From: Rhizobium phaseoli
Lineage (GTDB): Bacteria; Pseudomonadota; Alphaproteobacteria; Rhizobiales; Rhizobiaceae
Direction: 5' to 3'
Assembly: GCF_010668805.1 (NCBI RefSeq)
Contig: NZ_WUFT01000022.1
Location: forward strand, 27,013 to 91,012
Length of the DNA: 64,000 bases
Each line of letters starts with the position of its first letter. Position 1 is the stretch's first letter. The notes beneath the pieces were generated by a model. It saw nothing but the letters and a program-made list of their open reading frames with translations. It had not been told where the DNA came from and did not search any database. The translations under genes and the position numbers were made by a program. Below are positions 16,104 to 24,769 of the stretch, one piece after another.

Positions 16104-16856
16104 TTAATGCGCCGTCCCATCCACGATCACATGGTCGTGGTCCAGTGAGCATTTTTCCACCCGCGCCTCGACCCTGTAGATTTCCCGCAGCATTTCGGCG
16201 GTGACGACGTCTCTTGGGGCGCCGCAGGCGCGCATGCGGCCGTTGGCGATGAGGAGGACTTTGTCGGCGAAGCGGAGGGCCTGGTTGAGGTCGTGGATGG
16301 CGATCAGGACGATCATGCCTTTGGCGCGGGCCCGGCGGCGCATGAAATCGAGGACCTCGACCTGGCGGTGGAGGTCGAGCGCGCTTGTGGGTTCGTCCAT
16401 CAGCATGATTTCGGGCTCGCGCACCAGCGCCTGGGCGATCGAGACGAGCTGGCGCTGGCCGCCTGACAGCGCACCGAGATCGCGGAAGGCCAGCGCGCTG
16501 ATATCGAGCGCTGCCATGATCTCGTCGATGAAGCGCAGGTCGCCGTCGCCGACGGCCCAGGACTGGCCCTGTTTGCGGGCGAGCAGGATGGATTCGTAGA
16601 CGGTCAGCACGGCATTGGCCGAGGTATCCTGCGGCATGTAGCCGATGGTGTTTTTCGTCTTCGAGCCTTCGACGACGACCTGACCCGGCCCCTTGAGCAG
16701 CCCGGTGATGCGCTTGAACAGCGTCGACTTGCCGGCGGCGTTCGGGCCGATGACCGCGACGATCTCGCCGGATTTCATGACCGGCGTCGTCACGTCTTCG
16801 ACGAAGAGCTTGCGGCCGTGATAGGCGCCGACCGACTGCAACTGAAGCGCTACCAT
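16104..16856 (-). CDS. iron/siderophore-type ABC transporter ATP-binding protein
   Basis: The protein has 250 residues, normal for FecE/FepC-type ATPases. It has Walker A GPNAAGKSTLF, Q-loop YMPQDTSANAVL, signature LSGGQRQLV, Walker B IMLMDEPTSALDLH and switch His in IAIHDLNQAL. It energises inner-membrane uptake of a metal chelate or cobalamin-like ligand. Its start overlaps the permease stop by a few bases. It is the last gene of the binding-protein, permease, ATPase operon. Iron is suggested by a RirA-like operator upstream of the operon. Confidence 0.93.
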   Translation of the reverse strand: MVALQLQSVGAYHGRKLFVEDVTTPVMKSGEIVAVIGPNAAGKSTLFKRITGLLKGPGQVVVEGSKTKNTIGYMPQDTSANAVLTVYESILLARKQGQSWAVGDGDLRFIDEIMAALDISALAFRDLGALSGGQRQLVSIAQALVREPEIMLMDEPTSALDLHRQVEVLDFMRRRARAKGMIVLIAIHDLNQALRFADKVLLIANGRMRACGAPRDVVTAEMLREIYRVEARVEKCSLDHDHVIVDGTAH

Positions 16857-17926
16857 GACCGGCTCCTGTTCGAGAGGATGAGCGAGAAGAAGAAGGGCAC
16901 GCCGACCAGCGCGGTGATGATGCCGATCGGGAAGACGACGCCGGGGATGATCGATTTCGAGACGATCGAGGTCAGCGACAGGAGCAGCGCGCCGGAGAGG
17001 ATCGAGCCCGGCAGGAAGAAGCGCTGGTCCTCGCCGAGGATCATGCGCGCAATATGCGGCCCGACGAGGCCGACGAAACCGATGGTGCCGACGAAGCTGA
17101 CGGGCACGGCGGCGAGCAACGAGACAACCAGCATGGTTTCCAGCCGGATGCGGCGGACATTGACGCCGAAGCTGGCGGCCTTGTCCTCGCCGAGGCGGAT
17201 GGCGGTCAGCGCCCAGGCATTGCGGGCAAAGAGCGGCAGGGCCATCAGGAGAATGGCGAGCGTTACCCAGATTTTCGGCCAGGTGGCCTTGGTCAGGCTG
17301 CCCATTGTCCAGAAGACGACCGCAGACAGCGCCTGTTCGGAGGCGAGATATTGCAGGAAGGCGAGGGCCGCATTGAAGGTGAAGACCAGGGCGATGCCGA
17401 GCAGCACCACCGTCTGCACCGAAACACCGCGAGCCTGCGAGACGAAATGGATGAAGAGCGTGGCGATCAGCGCCATGATGAAGGCATTGACCGGCACCAG
17501 CAGGCCGGCTGCCACCGGCAGGAGCGGAACGCTGGTGACGATCGCCAGTGCCGCGCCGAAGCTTGCCGCTGCCGAGATGCCAAGCGTGAAGGGGCTGGCG
17601 AGCGGATTGGCGAGGATCGTCTGCATCTGCGCGCCGGCAACGGAGAGCGAGGCGCCGACGACGATCGCCATGACGGCGACCGGCATACGGATATTCCAGA
17701 CGACGGCCCGCACCTGATCGGAAACGGAGGACGGGTCGAGGAGGGCGGCGACGACCTCACCGAGGCTGTAGCGGGCCGGCCCCCAGGCCAGATCGACGGC
17801 AAAGGAGAGACAGAGCGCCGCCGTCATGGCGGCAAGGATCAACAGCTTGCGCCGGGCAAGGGCGCGATAGCGCTCCCTCCCGGCTTCGGCTTCGGCTTCG
17901 ATCGATATGGCGGCGACCTCGACCAT
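16850..17926 (-). CDS. FecCD-family ABC transporter permease
   Basis: From the ATG at 17926 the protein has 358 residues with eight to ten hydrophobic segments. It carries FecCD/BtuC signatures: LRAVVWNIRMPVAVMAIVVG, LSVAGAQMQTILANPLASPF with TLGISAAASFGAAL, and VGLVGPHIARMILGEDQRFF near the C-terminus. The frame is open about 70 codons further upstream, but that part is Ser/Pro-rich antisense-like sequence over the end of the binding-protein gene, so it is not used. The start lies 7 bp after the binding-protein stop. It forms the channel of a metal-chelate importer. Confidence 0.92.
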   Translation of the reverse strand: MVEVAAISIEAEAEAGRERYRALARRKLLILAAMTAALCLSFAVDLAWGPARYSLGEVVAALLDPSSVSDQVRAVVWNIRMPVAVMAIVVGASLSVAGAQMQTILANPLASPFTLGISAAASFGAALAIVTSVPLLPVAAGLLVPVNAFIMALIATLFIHFVSQARGVSVQTVVLLGIALVFTFNAALAFLQYLASEQALSAVVFWTMGSLTKATWPKIWVTLAILLMALPLFARNAWALTAIRLGEDKAASFGVNVRRIRLETMLVVSLLAAVPVSFVGTIGFVGLVGPHIARMILGEDQRFFLPGSILSGALLLSLTSIVSKSIIPGVVFPIGIITALVGVPFFFSLILSNRSRSW

Positions 17927-17933
17927 CGTGGTT

Positions 17934-19070
17934 TTACTCAGCCGCCTTGGCGTCGACCCAATAACCCGGCTGATAGGCGACCGGCATGAATTTTTCGTGG
18001 AATTCCTTGAAGGTGGCATCCGGATCGAGATCGGCAAAGAGATTCGGGTGGAACCACTTGGCGAGCTGCTGGACGGCGACGAACTGGTAGGGGCTGGTAT
18101 AGAACTGGTGCCAGATCGCATGGACATTGCCGCCGGCAACCGCCTTGGAGCCGGTTAAGGCCGGGTTTTCCATCAGCGTGTTCAGCGCCTTGCGGCTGTC
18201 GCCGAAGGTGGAAGCGGCATTCGGGCCGACATTGACGAAGTCCTTGGCATCCTTGGTCTGGCTCCAGTTGGAGCCGGTGACGACGATGACATCGGGATTG
18301 GAGGCGACGACCTGCTCGGCATTGATCGAGCCGGTGTAGCCGGGCAGGAAATCGGAGCCGAGATTGTGGCCGCCGGCCCAATCGACCATCAGGCCGAAAT
18401 TATCGGGACCGAATGTGCCGCAGCACTCCACCAGCCCTGCGGCGCGGTACATGAAGACATTCGGCTTCGGCGGATTGGCCGCCTTCAGCCTGTCGGTCAC
18501 CCGCGCCATCTGCTCTTTCCAGAAGCTTGCTACGGCTTCGGCACGGTCCTCATGGCCGAAGAGCTGGCCGAGGATCTTCAGGCTCGGCTCGGTGTTGGCG
18601 AGAATGTGCTCGCGGAAATCGATATAGACGATTTTGACGCCGATGCCGGCGAGCATCTCTTCGAGTTTCACTTCGTCGGCCGCCGTCTTATTGCCGATCG
18701 GCAGCAGCAGCACATCGGGATGCAGCTTGACGACCGTCTCGGTCTGCAGCGTGCCGTCTGTGAGATTGCCGAGGAAGGGCAGGTCCTTGCCTTTCGGGAA
18801 TTTTTCGACATAGGCGTTGAAACCGTCCTTGTCGGTGGTCCAGAGATCGTTGCGCCAGCCGACGATCTTGGCGAAGGGATCTTCCTTCTCGATCGGCGCG
18901 ACGGCGTAGAGCATGCGGCCTTCCCCAAGGATCACCCGCTCGACCGGCTTGTCGAAGCTGACTTCGCGGCCCGCTACGTCCTTGACGGTGAAGGACTGCG
19001 CCCAGGCCGATAGCGGCATCAGGCCGGCAACCGCAGCTGCGGATACTGCGAGCATTTTCACGAAATTCAT
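17934..19070 (-). CDS. iron/siderophore-type ABC transporter substrate-binding protein
   Basis: The protein has 378 residues. The signal peptide MNFVKMLAVSAAAVAGLMPL ends near AWAQS. FTVKDVAGREVSFDKPVERV is the standard opening of class III metal-chelate binding proteins, and SNPDVIVVTGSNWS matches the central hinge region. KFMPVAYQPGYW lies near the C-terminus. It delivers the ligand to the permease from the periplasm. It is the first gene of the operon, with a TGA-N9-TCA element 49 bp upstream. Siderophore, haem, cobalamin and other chelates cannot be told apart from sequence alone. Confidence 0.9.
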   Translation of the reverse strand: MNFVKMLAVSAAAVAGLMPLSAWAQSFTVKDVAGREVSFDKPVERVILGEGRMLYAVAPIEKEDPFAKIVGWRNDLWTTDKDGFNAYVEKFPKGKDLPFLGNLTDGTLQTETVVKLHPDVLLLPIGNKTAADEVKLEEMLAGIGVKIVYIDFREHILANTEPSLKILGQLFGHEDRAEAVASFWKEQMARVTDRLKAANPPKPNVFMYRAAGLVECCGTFGPDNFGLMVDWAGGHNLGSDFLPGYTGSINAEQVVASNPDVIVVTGSNWSQTKDAKDFVNVGPNAASTFGDSRKALNTLMENPALTGSKAVAGGNVHAIWHQFYTSPYQFVAVQQLAKWFHPNLFADLDPDATFKEFHEKFMPVAYQPGYWVDAKAAE

Positions 19071-19118
19071 CTGGAAATTCCCCTGACGTCTGAATAATGT
19101 CCGCAGCCATAAGAAATA

Positions 19119-19133
19119 TGACTTTGTGAATCA
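19119..19133. promoter_or_regulatory. candidate RirA iron-responsive operator (TGA-N9-TCA)
   Basis: TGACTTTGTGAATCA fits the iron-responsive operator TGA-N9-TCA described for RirA in Rhizobium. It lies between the divergent binding-protein and methyltransferase genes and could control both. Only six bases are fixed, so a chance match (about 1 in 4096 per position) is possible; the ABC context raises the likelihood. Confidence 0.5.
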
Positions 19134-19185
19134 AGTTATATGTTTTAGAGCATTTCCAAACTGTTGCACTGCCGGGGCACGCAAG

Positions 19186-19971
19186 ATGAATTCGATGAAT
19201 ACAAACTACTCGATCCGCGACGAAATTCGCGATTTCTGGTCGGAGAGGGCTGAAACCTTCGATCAGAGCGTCGGCCATGAAATCTTTTCGGAGGGCGAGC
19301 GAAAGGGCTGGCAGAGGCTGATCCGAAAACATCTCGGCGACGGGCAGGGACGGGCGGCACTCGATCTTGCCTGCGGCACCGCCGTCATTTCGCATCTGAT
19401 GCATGATGTCGGCTTTGCCGTCACCGGGCTCGACTGGTCGGATGCCATGCTGGCGCGGGCGCGCGCCAAGGCGAAGAAGCGCGGCACTGACATCCGCTTC
19501 GTTTCCGGCGATGCCGAAAACACCATGGAGCCGCGGGGCAGCTACGACGTCATCACCAATAGGCATCTCGTCTGGACGCTGGTGGACCCGGCATTGGCCT
19601 TCAAGGAATGGTTCGCGGTGCTGAAACCGGGCGGCAAGGTGCTGATCGTCGACGGCAATATGGGTAGGGAAACCTGGGTCAAGGGTCTGCAGAAGCTGTG
19701 GACGAGGATCACCGGCAAGCCGGCGGCGAGCCACATGTCGCCGGAGATGATGGCGCGGCACCAGAAGATCCGCTCACGCGTGCATTTCTCCCATGAAATG
19801 CCGGCCGAAGCGATCGTCGATCTTCTCCGTAAGGCCGGTTTTGTGGACATTGTGGTCGATCGCAAGCTCGGCGACATTCATTGGGCGCAGGCGCGCAAGA
19901 TGCCGTTTCTGCGCGGGCTGGAGCGTATGGTGCAGGAGCGGTTTGCGATTTGTGCGCGTAAGCCTGGGTGA
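19186..19971 (+). CDS. class I SAM-dependent methyltransferase
   Basis: The protein has 261 residues from the ATG at 19186; a second ATG nine bases later is also possible. Motif I is ALDLACGTAVISHLM (SAM-binding Gly loop), with the acidic post-I residue in GLDWSDAMLARAR and motif II near YDVITNRHLVWTL. It belongs to the Methyltransf_11/25 type. The substrate is unknown. It is divergent from an iron-type ABC operon with a shared putative RirA site. It may therefore modify a chelator or be iron-regulated, but this is inference. No clear ribosome site is visible, which leaves the start uncertain. Confidence 0.85.
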   Translation: MNSMNTNYSIRDEIRDFWSERAETFDQSVGHEIFSEGERKGWQRLIRKHLGDGQGRAALDLACGTAVISHLMHDVGFAVTGLDWSDAMLARARAKAKKRGTDIRFVSGDAENTMEPRGSYDVITNRHLVWTLVDPALAFKEWFAVLKPGGKVLIVDGNMGRETWVKGLQKLWTRITGKPAASHMSPEMMARHQKIRSRVHFSHEMPAEAIVDLLRKAGFVDIVVDRKLGDIHWAQARKMPFLRGLERMVQERFAICARKPG

Positions 19972-20050
19972 GCTGACTGCGCCCAAGGACTTAATCGCAC
20001 TGGGTTCTCCTGACATTCCTCGAGCGAAGCCCTGAGGGAACAGGGAGGGC

Positions 20051-20250
20051 GCGTGCCGTGGCCGCCCCCCTCTGGCCTGCCGGCCATCTCCCCCACAGGT
20101 GGGGAGATCGCAAGCGGCTGGACCTTCCTGAACCTCTACCGTTTCGTCCGCTGCGACGCTGATTGTTTGGAGAAGCGGTTGCGCCCAGCCAATCTCCCCA
20201 CCTGTGGGGGAGATGCCCGGCAGGGCAGAGGGGGGCGGCCACGGCACGCC
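20051..20250. repeat. RIME-like intergenic mosaic repeat
   Basis: Long inverted arms face each other: GCGTGCCGTGGCCGCCCCCC at the left and GGGCGGCCACGGCACGCC at the right. Each arm contains a hairpin around CCCCCACAGGTGGGG. It is closely related to the copy at 33522-33722, including the central CAGCCAATCTCCCCACCTG segment. It occupies the gap between the methyltransferase and moaA. Confidence 0.85.
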
Positions 20251-20257
20251 GTATCAG

Positions 20258-20292
20258 AGTCATTCACCGCGTACCCGCGCGGGTGAATGACT
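20258..20292. terminator. hairpin at the edge of the mosaic repeat
   Basis: A perfect 11-bp stem AGTCATTCACC/GGTGAATGACT encloses a GC-rich 13-base loop. It lies between the convergent methyltransferase and moaA genes. It could terminate either, although no T-run is present. Confidence 0.4.
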
Positions 20293-20416
20293 AATGTCAT
20301 TTGAGGATGATGAGGGAAGTTGCCGCACCGTATCCCGGCCCTTCGCTTGGGCTCAGGGCGTTCGACGCTGCGATCGATTCACTGGATCGATCGCTCCCGC
20401 TTTGCGGGACCGCGTC

Positions 20417-21463
20417 TCACCCACCGGTGACACTCATATGCCGGGCCACGGCCGGACGATTATGCGTGCGGTCGATAATGAAGTCGTGGCCCTTGGGCTT
20501 GCGGGTGATGGCCTCGTCGATCGCGGTGTGGAGGAGGGCGTCGTCTTCGCTGGCGCGCAGGGCCGAACGAAGATCGGCGGCGTCGTTCTGGCCGAGGCAC
20601 ATATAGAGCGTGCCGGTGCAGGTGAGGCGGACGCGGTTGCAGCTCTCGCAGAAATTATGGGTCATCGGGGTGATGAAGCCGAGGCGGCCGCCGGTCTCTG
20701 TAACCCTGACGTAGCGCGCCGGGCCGCCGGTTTGGTAGTCGATGTCGGTAAAGGTGAACAGCTTCTCCAGATCGGCGCGCAGCGCAGAGAGCGGCAGGTA
20801 TTGGTCGGTGCGATCTTCTTCGATTTCGCCCATCGGCATGGTTTCGATGACGGTCAGGTCCATGCCGCGGCCATGGGCGAAGCGCAGCAGATCGGGCATC
20901 TCGGCGTCGTTAAAATCCTTCAGCGCCACAGCGTTGAGCTTGATCTTCAGCCCGGCCTTCTCCGCTGCATCGATGCCTTCCATGACCTTGTCGAAATCGC
21001 CCCAGCGGGTGATCTTGCGGAATTTGTCGGGGTTAAGCGTATCCAGCGAGACGTTGATGCGGCGCACGCCGCAATCATAGAGCTCCTCGGCATGGCGGGC
21101 GAGCTGTGAGCCATTGGTCGTCAGCGTCAGCTCGTCGAGGCCGGAACCGATCTTTGCGCCGAGCTGGCGGACCAGATACATGATGTTCTTGCGCACCAGC
21201 GGCTCGCCGCCGGTCAGCCTGATCTTCTTAACGCCCTTGGCGATGAAGGCGGAACAGAGCCGGTCGAGCTCTTCCAGCGTCAGCAGGTCCTTCTTCGGCA
21301 GGAAGGTCATATTCTCCGCCATGCAATAGGTGCAGCGGAAATCGCAGCGGTCGGTGACGGAAACACGGAGATAGGTGACCGCCCGCCCGAAGGGGTCGAT
21401 CATCGGATGTGCATCCGCCGTGAGCGGCGATGCGTTTCCTATCGTTCCTATGCTGGTGTTCAC
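20417..21463 (-). CDS. moaA: GTP 3',8-cyclase MoaA
   Basis: The protein has 348 residues. This radical-SAM enzyme, with MoaC, makes cyclic pyranopterin monophosphate, the first step of Moco synthesis. The N-terminal cluster is CDFRCTYC (CxxxCxxC) and the C-terminal cluster is CESCNRVRLTCTGTLYMC. GGEPLVRKN is the SAM-contact motif. The usual C-terminal Gly-Gly is present as MSVTGG. The GTG start at 21463 is chosen for its GGAGGA five bases upstream; the frame extends further without a better start. mobA/mobB at 2.3-3.4 kb act later in the same pathway. Confidence 0.96.
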   Translation of the reverse strand: MNTSIGTIGNASPLTADAHPMIDPFGRAVTYLRVSVTDRCDFRCTYCMAENMTFLPKKDLLTLEELDRLCSAFIAKGVKKIRLTGGEPLVRKNIMYLVRQLGAKIGSGLDELTLTTNGSQLARHAEELYDCGVRRINVSLDTLNPDKFRKITRWGDFDKVMEGIDAAEKAGLKIKLNAVALKDFNDAEMPDLLRFAHGRGMDLTVIETMPMGEIEEDRTDQYLPLSALRADLEKLFTFTDIDYQTGGPARYVRVTETGGRLGFITPMTHNFCESCNRVRLTCTGTLYMCLGQNDAADLRSALRASEDDALLHTAIDEAITRKPKGHDFIIDRTHNRPAVARHMSVTGG

Positions 21464-21645
21464 CAATTCCTCCGCGACCGGATCTGAAGCACGCCAGACC
21501 GGATGCCTGCCTGTTTTCAAGCGATATCTTTCTATGTGTGCATATGTGATTGCGCCGTCAAGGGAAACGGATTTCGCACACGCTAATTTGCGCTTGCCTC
21601 GAAAAAGGCGAACGCCTACTGCTCCAGAGGAAAGAGGTGATAGAG

Positions 21646-22020
21646 ATGAGCGATATCTGGCCGAGCGAACTTCGTGTTTCGAAAGACCGGCAGAGGCTGG
21701 CGATAACCTTCGACGACGGTCAGAGTTTCGACCTGTCGGCAGAGCTGTTGCGCGTGCTGTCGCCGTCGGCCGAGGTGCAGGGGCACGGGCCGGGGCAGAA
21801 GGTGACGGTGCCGGGCAAGCGCAATGTCGCGATCATCTCGATGATGCCGACCGGCAATTATGCGGTCCGGATCGGTTTCGACGACATGCACGATACCGGC
21901 ATCTACACCTGGACCTATCTGCGCGAACTCGGCGAACGGGGTGCTGAGCTGTTTTCGACCTATGAGGACGAGCTCAGGGAAAAGGGCATGGACCGCGATA
22001 CGGCGGAAAAGCCGCGCTGA
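21646..22020 (+). CDS. DUF971 (gamma-butyrobetaine-hydroxylase-like N-terminal) protein
   Basis: The protein has 124 residues. The core SELRVSKDRQRLAITFDDGQ, LSAELLRVLSPSAEVQGHG, NVAIISMMPTGNYAVRIGFD and TGIYTWTYLRELG is characteristic of the DUF971 domain. That domain also occurs in Fe-S assembly proteins and at the N-terminus of gamma-butyrobetaine hydroxylases. Start at MSDIWPSEL, with AAAGAGG 13 to 7 bases upstream. It is divergent from moaA and runs into the ltrA-like gene 23 bp downstream. An Fe-S-related role beside moaA would make sense but is unproven. Confidence 0.88.
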   Translation: MSDIWPSELRVSKDRQRLAITFDDGQSFDLSAELLRVLSPSAEVQGHGPGQKVTVPGKRNVAIISMMPTGNYAVRIGFDDMHDTGIYTWTYLRELGERGAELFSTYEDELREKGMDRDTAEKPR

Positions 22021-22043
22021 AATCAATGGGTATCGGGGGATAC

Positions 22044-23234
22044 ATGGCGAAATTGAACGAAAAGAACTGGCTGCGCTCCAAGGGCAGTGCCAGCGGCAGC
22101 AAGGTGACCTTCCTCGAACTGTTCTTCGACCTTGTCTTCGTCTTTTCGATCTCGCAGCTTTCGCATGCGCTTGCCGCCCACTATACGCCGCTCGGTGCCG
22201 CCGAAGCGGCGCTGATGACCTTTGCCGTCTGGTGGGTGTGGATTTTCACCGCCTGGGTGACCAACTGGCTCGATCCCGACAAGATGCCGGTGCGCGGCAT
22301 GCTGGTGGCGCTGATGATGCTCGGGCTGCTGCTGTCAGCCTCCATTCCCGAAGCCTTCGGCGACAAGGGGCTGCTGTTTGCCGGCGCCTATGTGGCGATG
22401 CAGGTCGGGCGCTCGCTGTTTACCACCTATGCGATGACGCGCGTCGACCGCGCCAATACGCTGAATTTCATCCGCATCACCACTTGGCTCGTGGTCGCTG
22501 CCGTCTTCTGGATTGCCGGCGGGCTGCTCGATCATGAAGCGCGGCTGATCGCCTGGGTGATCGCGCTGGCGATCGAATATGCCGGCCCGGCCGCGGGCTT
22601 TGCCGTGCCTGGTCTCGGCCGCTCGACGGCGGGCGACTGGGATGTTTCCGGTGCGCATATGGCCGAGCGCTGCGCGCTCTTCGTCATCATCTGCCTCGGC
22701 GAGGCAATCCTGGTTTCCGGCCGCACCTTTTCGGAGCTGCCGTTTTCGGGATTGACCGGCATCGTCTTCGTCACCGGTTTCATCGGCACGGTCACCATGT
22801 GGTGGCTTTATTTCCGCTTCGGCCACGGGCGCGCCGCCCACCGCATCGAGCATGAGGCGACGCCGGGGGCCTTGGCGCGGCTCGCCTTCACCTATGGGCA
22901 TATTCCGATTCTTGCCGGCATCATCGTGCATGCGGTGGCGGTCGAATTCATGTTCTCGCATCCGCATGAGACCGGCGATCTCGGCATCGCTGCGGCCGTG
23001 CTCGGGGGCTCCGGCCTGTTCCTGATCGGCAATCTCTGGTTCAAGGGGGCGACCAGCGGGCAGCTGCCGCTTTCGCATCTGGCCGGCCTGGTGTTGCTGA
23101 TCCTGCTGGCCTTCGTTGCACCCTTCATCGAAATCTATCTGATGGGCATTCTGGCGACGCTGGTGCTGATCATCGTTGCCGCCTGGGAATACCGCTCGCT
23201 GACCGGCACGGCGGCAGCGCCGACGCTGCATTGA
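22044..23234 (+). CDS. low-temperature-requirement A (LtrA) family membrane protein
   Basis: The protein has 396 residues and about ten to twelve hydrophobic segments. The diagnostic N-terminal segment VTFLELFFDLVFVFSISQLS is followed by a Trp-rich second segment (VWWVWIFTAWVTNWLDPD) and the ERCALFVIICLGEAILVSG motif. These are the hallmarks of the LtrA family of inner-membrane proteins of unclear function. Start at MAKLNEK with GGGGAT upstream; the ATG 18 bp earlier lacks spacing for a ribosome site. It is closely followed by the convergent MarR regulator gene (3 bp gap). Confidence 0.9.
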   Translation: MAKLNEKNWLRSKGSASGSKVTFLELFFDLVFVFSISQLSHALAAHYTPLGAAEAALMTFAVWWVWIFTAWVTNWLDPDKMPVRGMLVALMMLGLLLSASIPEAFGDKGLLFAGAYVAMQVGRSLFTTYAMTRVDRANTLNFIRITTWLVVAAVFWIAGGLLDHEARLIAWVIALAIEYAGPAAGFAVPGLGRSTAGDWDVSGAHMAERCALFVIICLGEAILVSGRTFSELPFSGLTGIVFVTGFIGTVTMWWLYFRFGHGRAAHRIEHEATPGALARLAFTYGHIPILAGIIVHAVAVEFMFSHPHETGDLGIAAAVLGGSGLFLIGNLWFKGATSGQLPLSHLAGLVLLILLAFVAPFIEIYLMGILATLVLIIVAAWEYRSLTGTAAAPTLH

Positions 23235-23237
23235 TCC

Positions 23238-23705
23238 TCAATCCTCGTCGCTGAGGTCGCTGAGCAGCACGGTGATGATGCGCTCCATCGAGGTGGCGGT
23301 CGCCATGCATTGCTCGATCGGCTCTTGCGAAAGCGAGCGCTCGATGAGATCGGTCTGGATCACCATCGCCGCCTCGGTCAACGTGCGGCCTTCCGGTGTG
23401 AGATAGAGGCGCAGCACGCGTTTGTCGCGCGCATCGCCGCGTCGTTCGATCAAGCCGCGCTTTTCCATCTGCGGTAAGAGCATGCTCATATTGGAGCGGC
23501 CGACCAGCAGCTTGCGGGCCAGCTCCTGCTGCGAGATGGCTTCGAAACGATAAAGATTGACCAAGATATCGAGGTGCGGCGGCTTGATGTCGAGATCGGC
23601 AAGCGAGCGGGTCAGCGATTGCTGCATCAGCTGACAGGCGCGCGCCACCGCGATCCAGCTGCGAAAACGCGGGTGATCCCAGGGAAGGGATTGATTTTTG
23701 TTCAT
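23238..23705 (-). CDS. MarR-family transcriptional regulator
   Basis: The protein has 155 residues. The winged-helix region is ISQQELARKLLVGRSNMSML for recognition, followed by the wing GLIERRGDARDKRVLRLYLT with the conserved D-x-R-D-x-R-x-like pattern. Helices at both ends would form the dimer interface. It is divergent from an alpha/beta hydrolase across 47 bp that contain a perfect TGTTCA-N4-TGAACA palindrome. Local autorepression and control of the hydrolase/flavin-protein pair are likely. The inducing ligand is unknown. Confidence 0.93.
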   Translation of the reverse strand: MNKNQSLPWDHPRFRSWIAVARACQLMQQSLTRSLADLDIKPPHLDILVNLYRFEAISQQELARKLLVGRSNMSMLLPQMEKRGLIERRGDARDKRVLRLYLTPEGRTLTEAAMVIQTDLIERSLSQEPIEQCMATATSMERIITVLLSDLSDED

Positions 23706-23718
23706 CGTTGTACTTTAT

Positions 23719-23734
23719 TGTTCAGTGTTGAACA
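23719..23734. promoter_or_regulatory. palindromic operator candidate for the MarR regulator
   Basis: TGTTCAGTGTTGAACA is a perfect 6-bp inverted repeat with a four-base centre. It lies in the 47-bp gap between the divergent marR-like and hydrolase genes, about 14 bp from the regulator start. MarR proteins usually bind palindromes of this size in such positions. Confidence 0.6.
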
Positions 23735-23752
23735 GTATTTTGGATTCTTACT

Positions 23753-24733
23753 ATGGCAAATTTTGCGCTTGAGGTCACCCGCCTCGGGTTCTCCCTGCTG
23801 CAGGCGGTTTCGCCGGAGCTGGCGGGCAGAGCGGCGTTTCTGCTGTTCTGCCGAACGCCATCGCCGCGGCCGAAAGGGGAGAAGGCCAAGGCGGCGCATG
23901 CAGCCGGTGCCGCCCGGCTTGCCGGCGCCGAACATTTCACCCTCAGGCTTGCCGGCGGGGCGAAAGCGTATGCCTATCGATTGAACGGCGGGGCGCGGGG
24001 CAAGCGCAAACGCTATCTGGTGACGCATGGCTGGGGCTCGAGCGCCGAATACATGGCCGAGCTGGTTTCGATGCTTGCGGCAACGGGTGCGGAGGTGGTG
24101 GCGCTTGATTTTCCCGGTCACGGACGCGCCGGCCGGCGTTTCCTGCATATGGGGCTCGCGGTCGAGGCGATTGCGGCTGCCGAGGCACGCTTCGGCGTCT
24201 TCGATGCGGTTATCGGTCATTCCTTTGGCGGTGCGGCGCTGATGGTCTCAGCGGCGGGCTTGCTGCCCGGCATGGCGCCGGTTGTCTGCGAGCGGCTGGT
24301 GCTGATCGGCGCGCCGAGCGAGATGGCCTGGCTGTTTACCGATTTCGGCCGGATGATCGGCCTCCGCCCGGCCGCGCAAGCGGCGCTGGAAAATGCGGTG
24401 CATCACGTCACCGGGCGGAGACTGGAGGATTTCGATGCCGGTGAAGCGGCGAGTGCGATCGGCCGGCCGGTGCTCGTCATCCATGCGGAGGACGACAAGG
24501 AGGTGCCGCCGACCCATGCCAGGCGCTATCAGGCTGCCGGGAAGGACGTCCGGCTGTTCTGGGCGAACGGCTTCGGGCATCGGCGCATCCTCGGCGCGGC
24601 GCCGGTGCTTGCCGCGATCGCGGCATTTCTCGACGGCGATCGGGGCGAAGAGGGCGTTCCCGACGAAAGCATCAAAAAAGATGCGGAGATCATTCCGTTT
24701 TTTGAGCTTCCGGTAAAGCATGCGGCGCTGTAG
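23753..24733 (+). CDS. alpha/beta hydrolase
   Basis: The protein has 326 residues. The oxyanion region is VTHGWGSSAEYMAEL and the nucleophile elbow GHSFGGAAL carries the catalytic Ser. An acidic residue follows in VIHAEDDKEVPPTHA, and the catalytic His lies in NGFGHRRILGAAP. No signal peptide is evident, though the N-terminus contains a hydrophobic stretch. It is under probable MarR control and 36 bp upstream of an FMN-binding protein on the same strand. The substrate may be an ester or lactone; nothing more specific is visible. Confidence 0.88.
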   Translation: MANFALEVTRLGFSLLQAVSPELAGRAAFLLFCRTPSPRPKGEKAKAAHAAGAARLAGAEHFTLRLAGGAKAYAYRLNGGARGKRKRYLVTHGWGSSAEYMAELVSMLAATGAEVVALDFPGHGRAGRRFLHMGLAVEAIAAAEARFGVFDAVIGHSFGGAALMVSAAGLLPGMAPVVCERLVLIGAPSEMAWLFTDFGRMIGLRPAAQAALENAVHHVTGRRLEDFDAGEAASAIGRPVLVIHAEDDKEVPPTHARRYQAAGKDVRLFWANGFGHRRILGAAPVLAAIAAFLDGDRGEEGVPDESIKKDAEIIPFFELPVKHAAL

Positions 24734-24769
24734 CGTCCGTGCCGATATCAAGCCGCGGCGGGACGCCTC

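Noticed and set aside
18688..19761. A minus-strand frame continuing upstream of the binding-protein gene across the methyltransferase
   Set aside because: It overlaps both genes out of frame and would remove the clear signal peptide of the binding protein.
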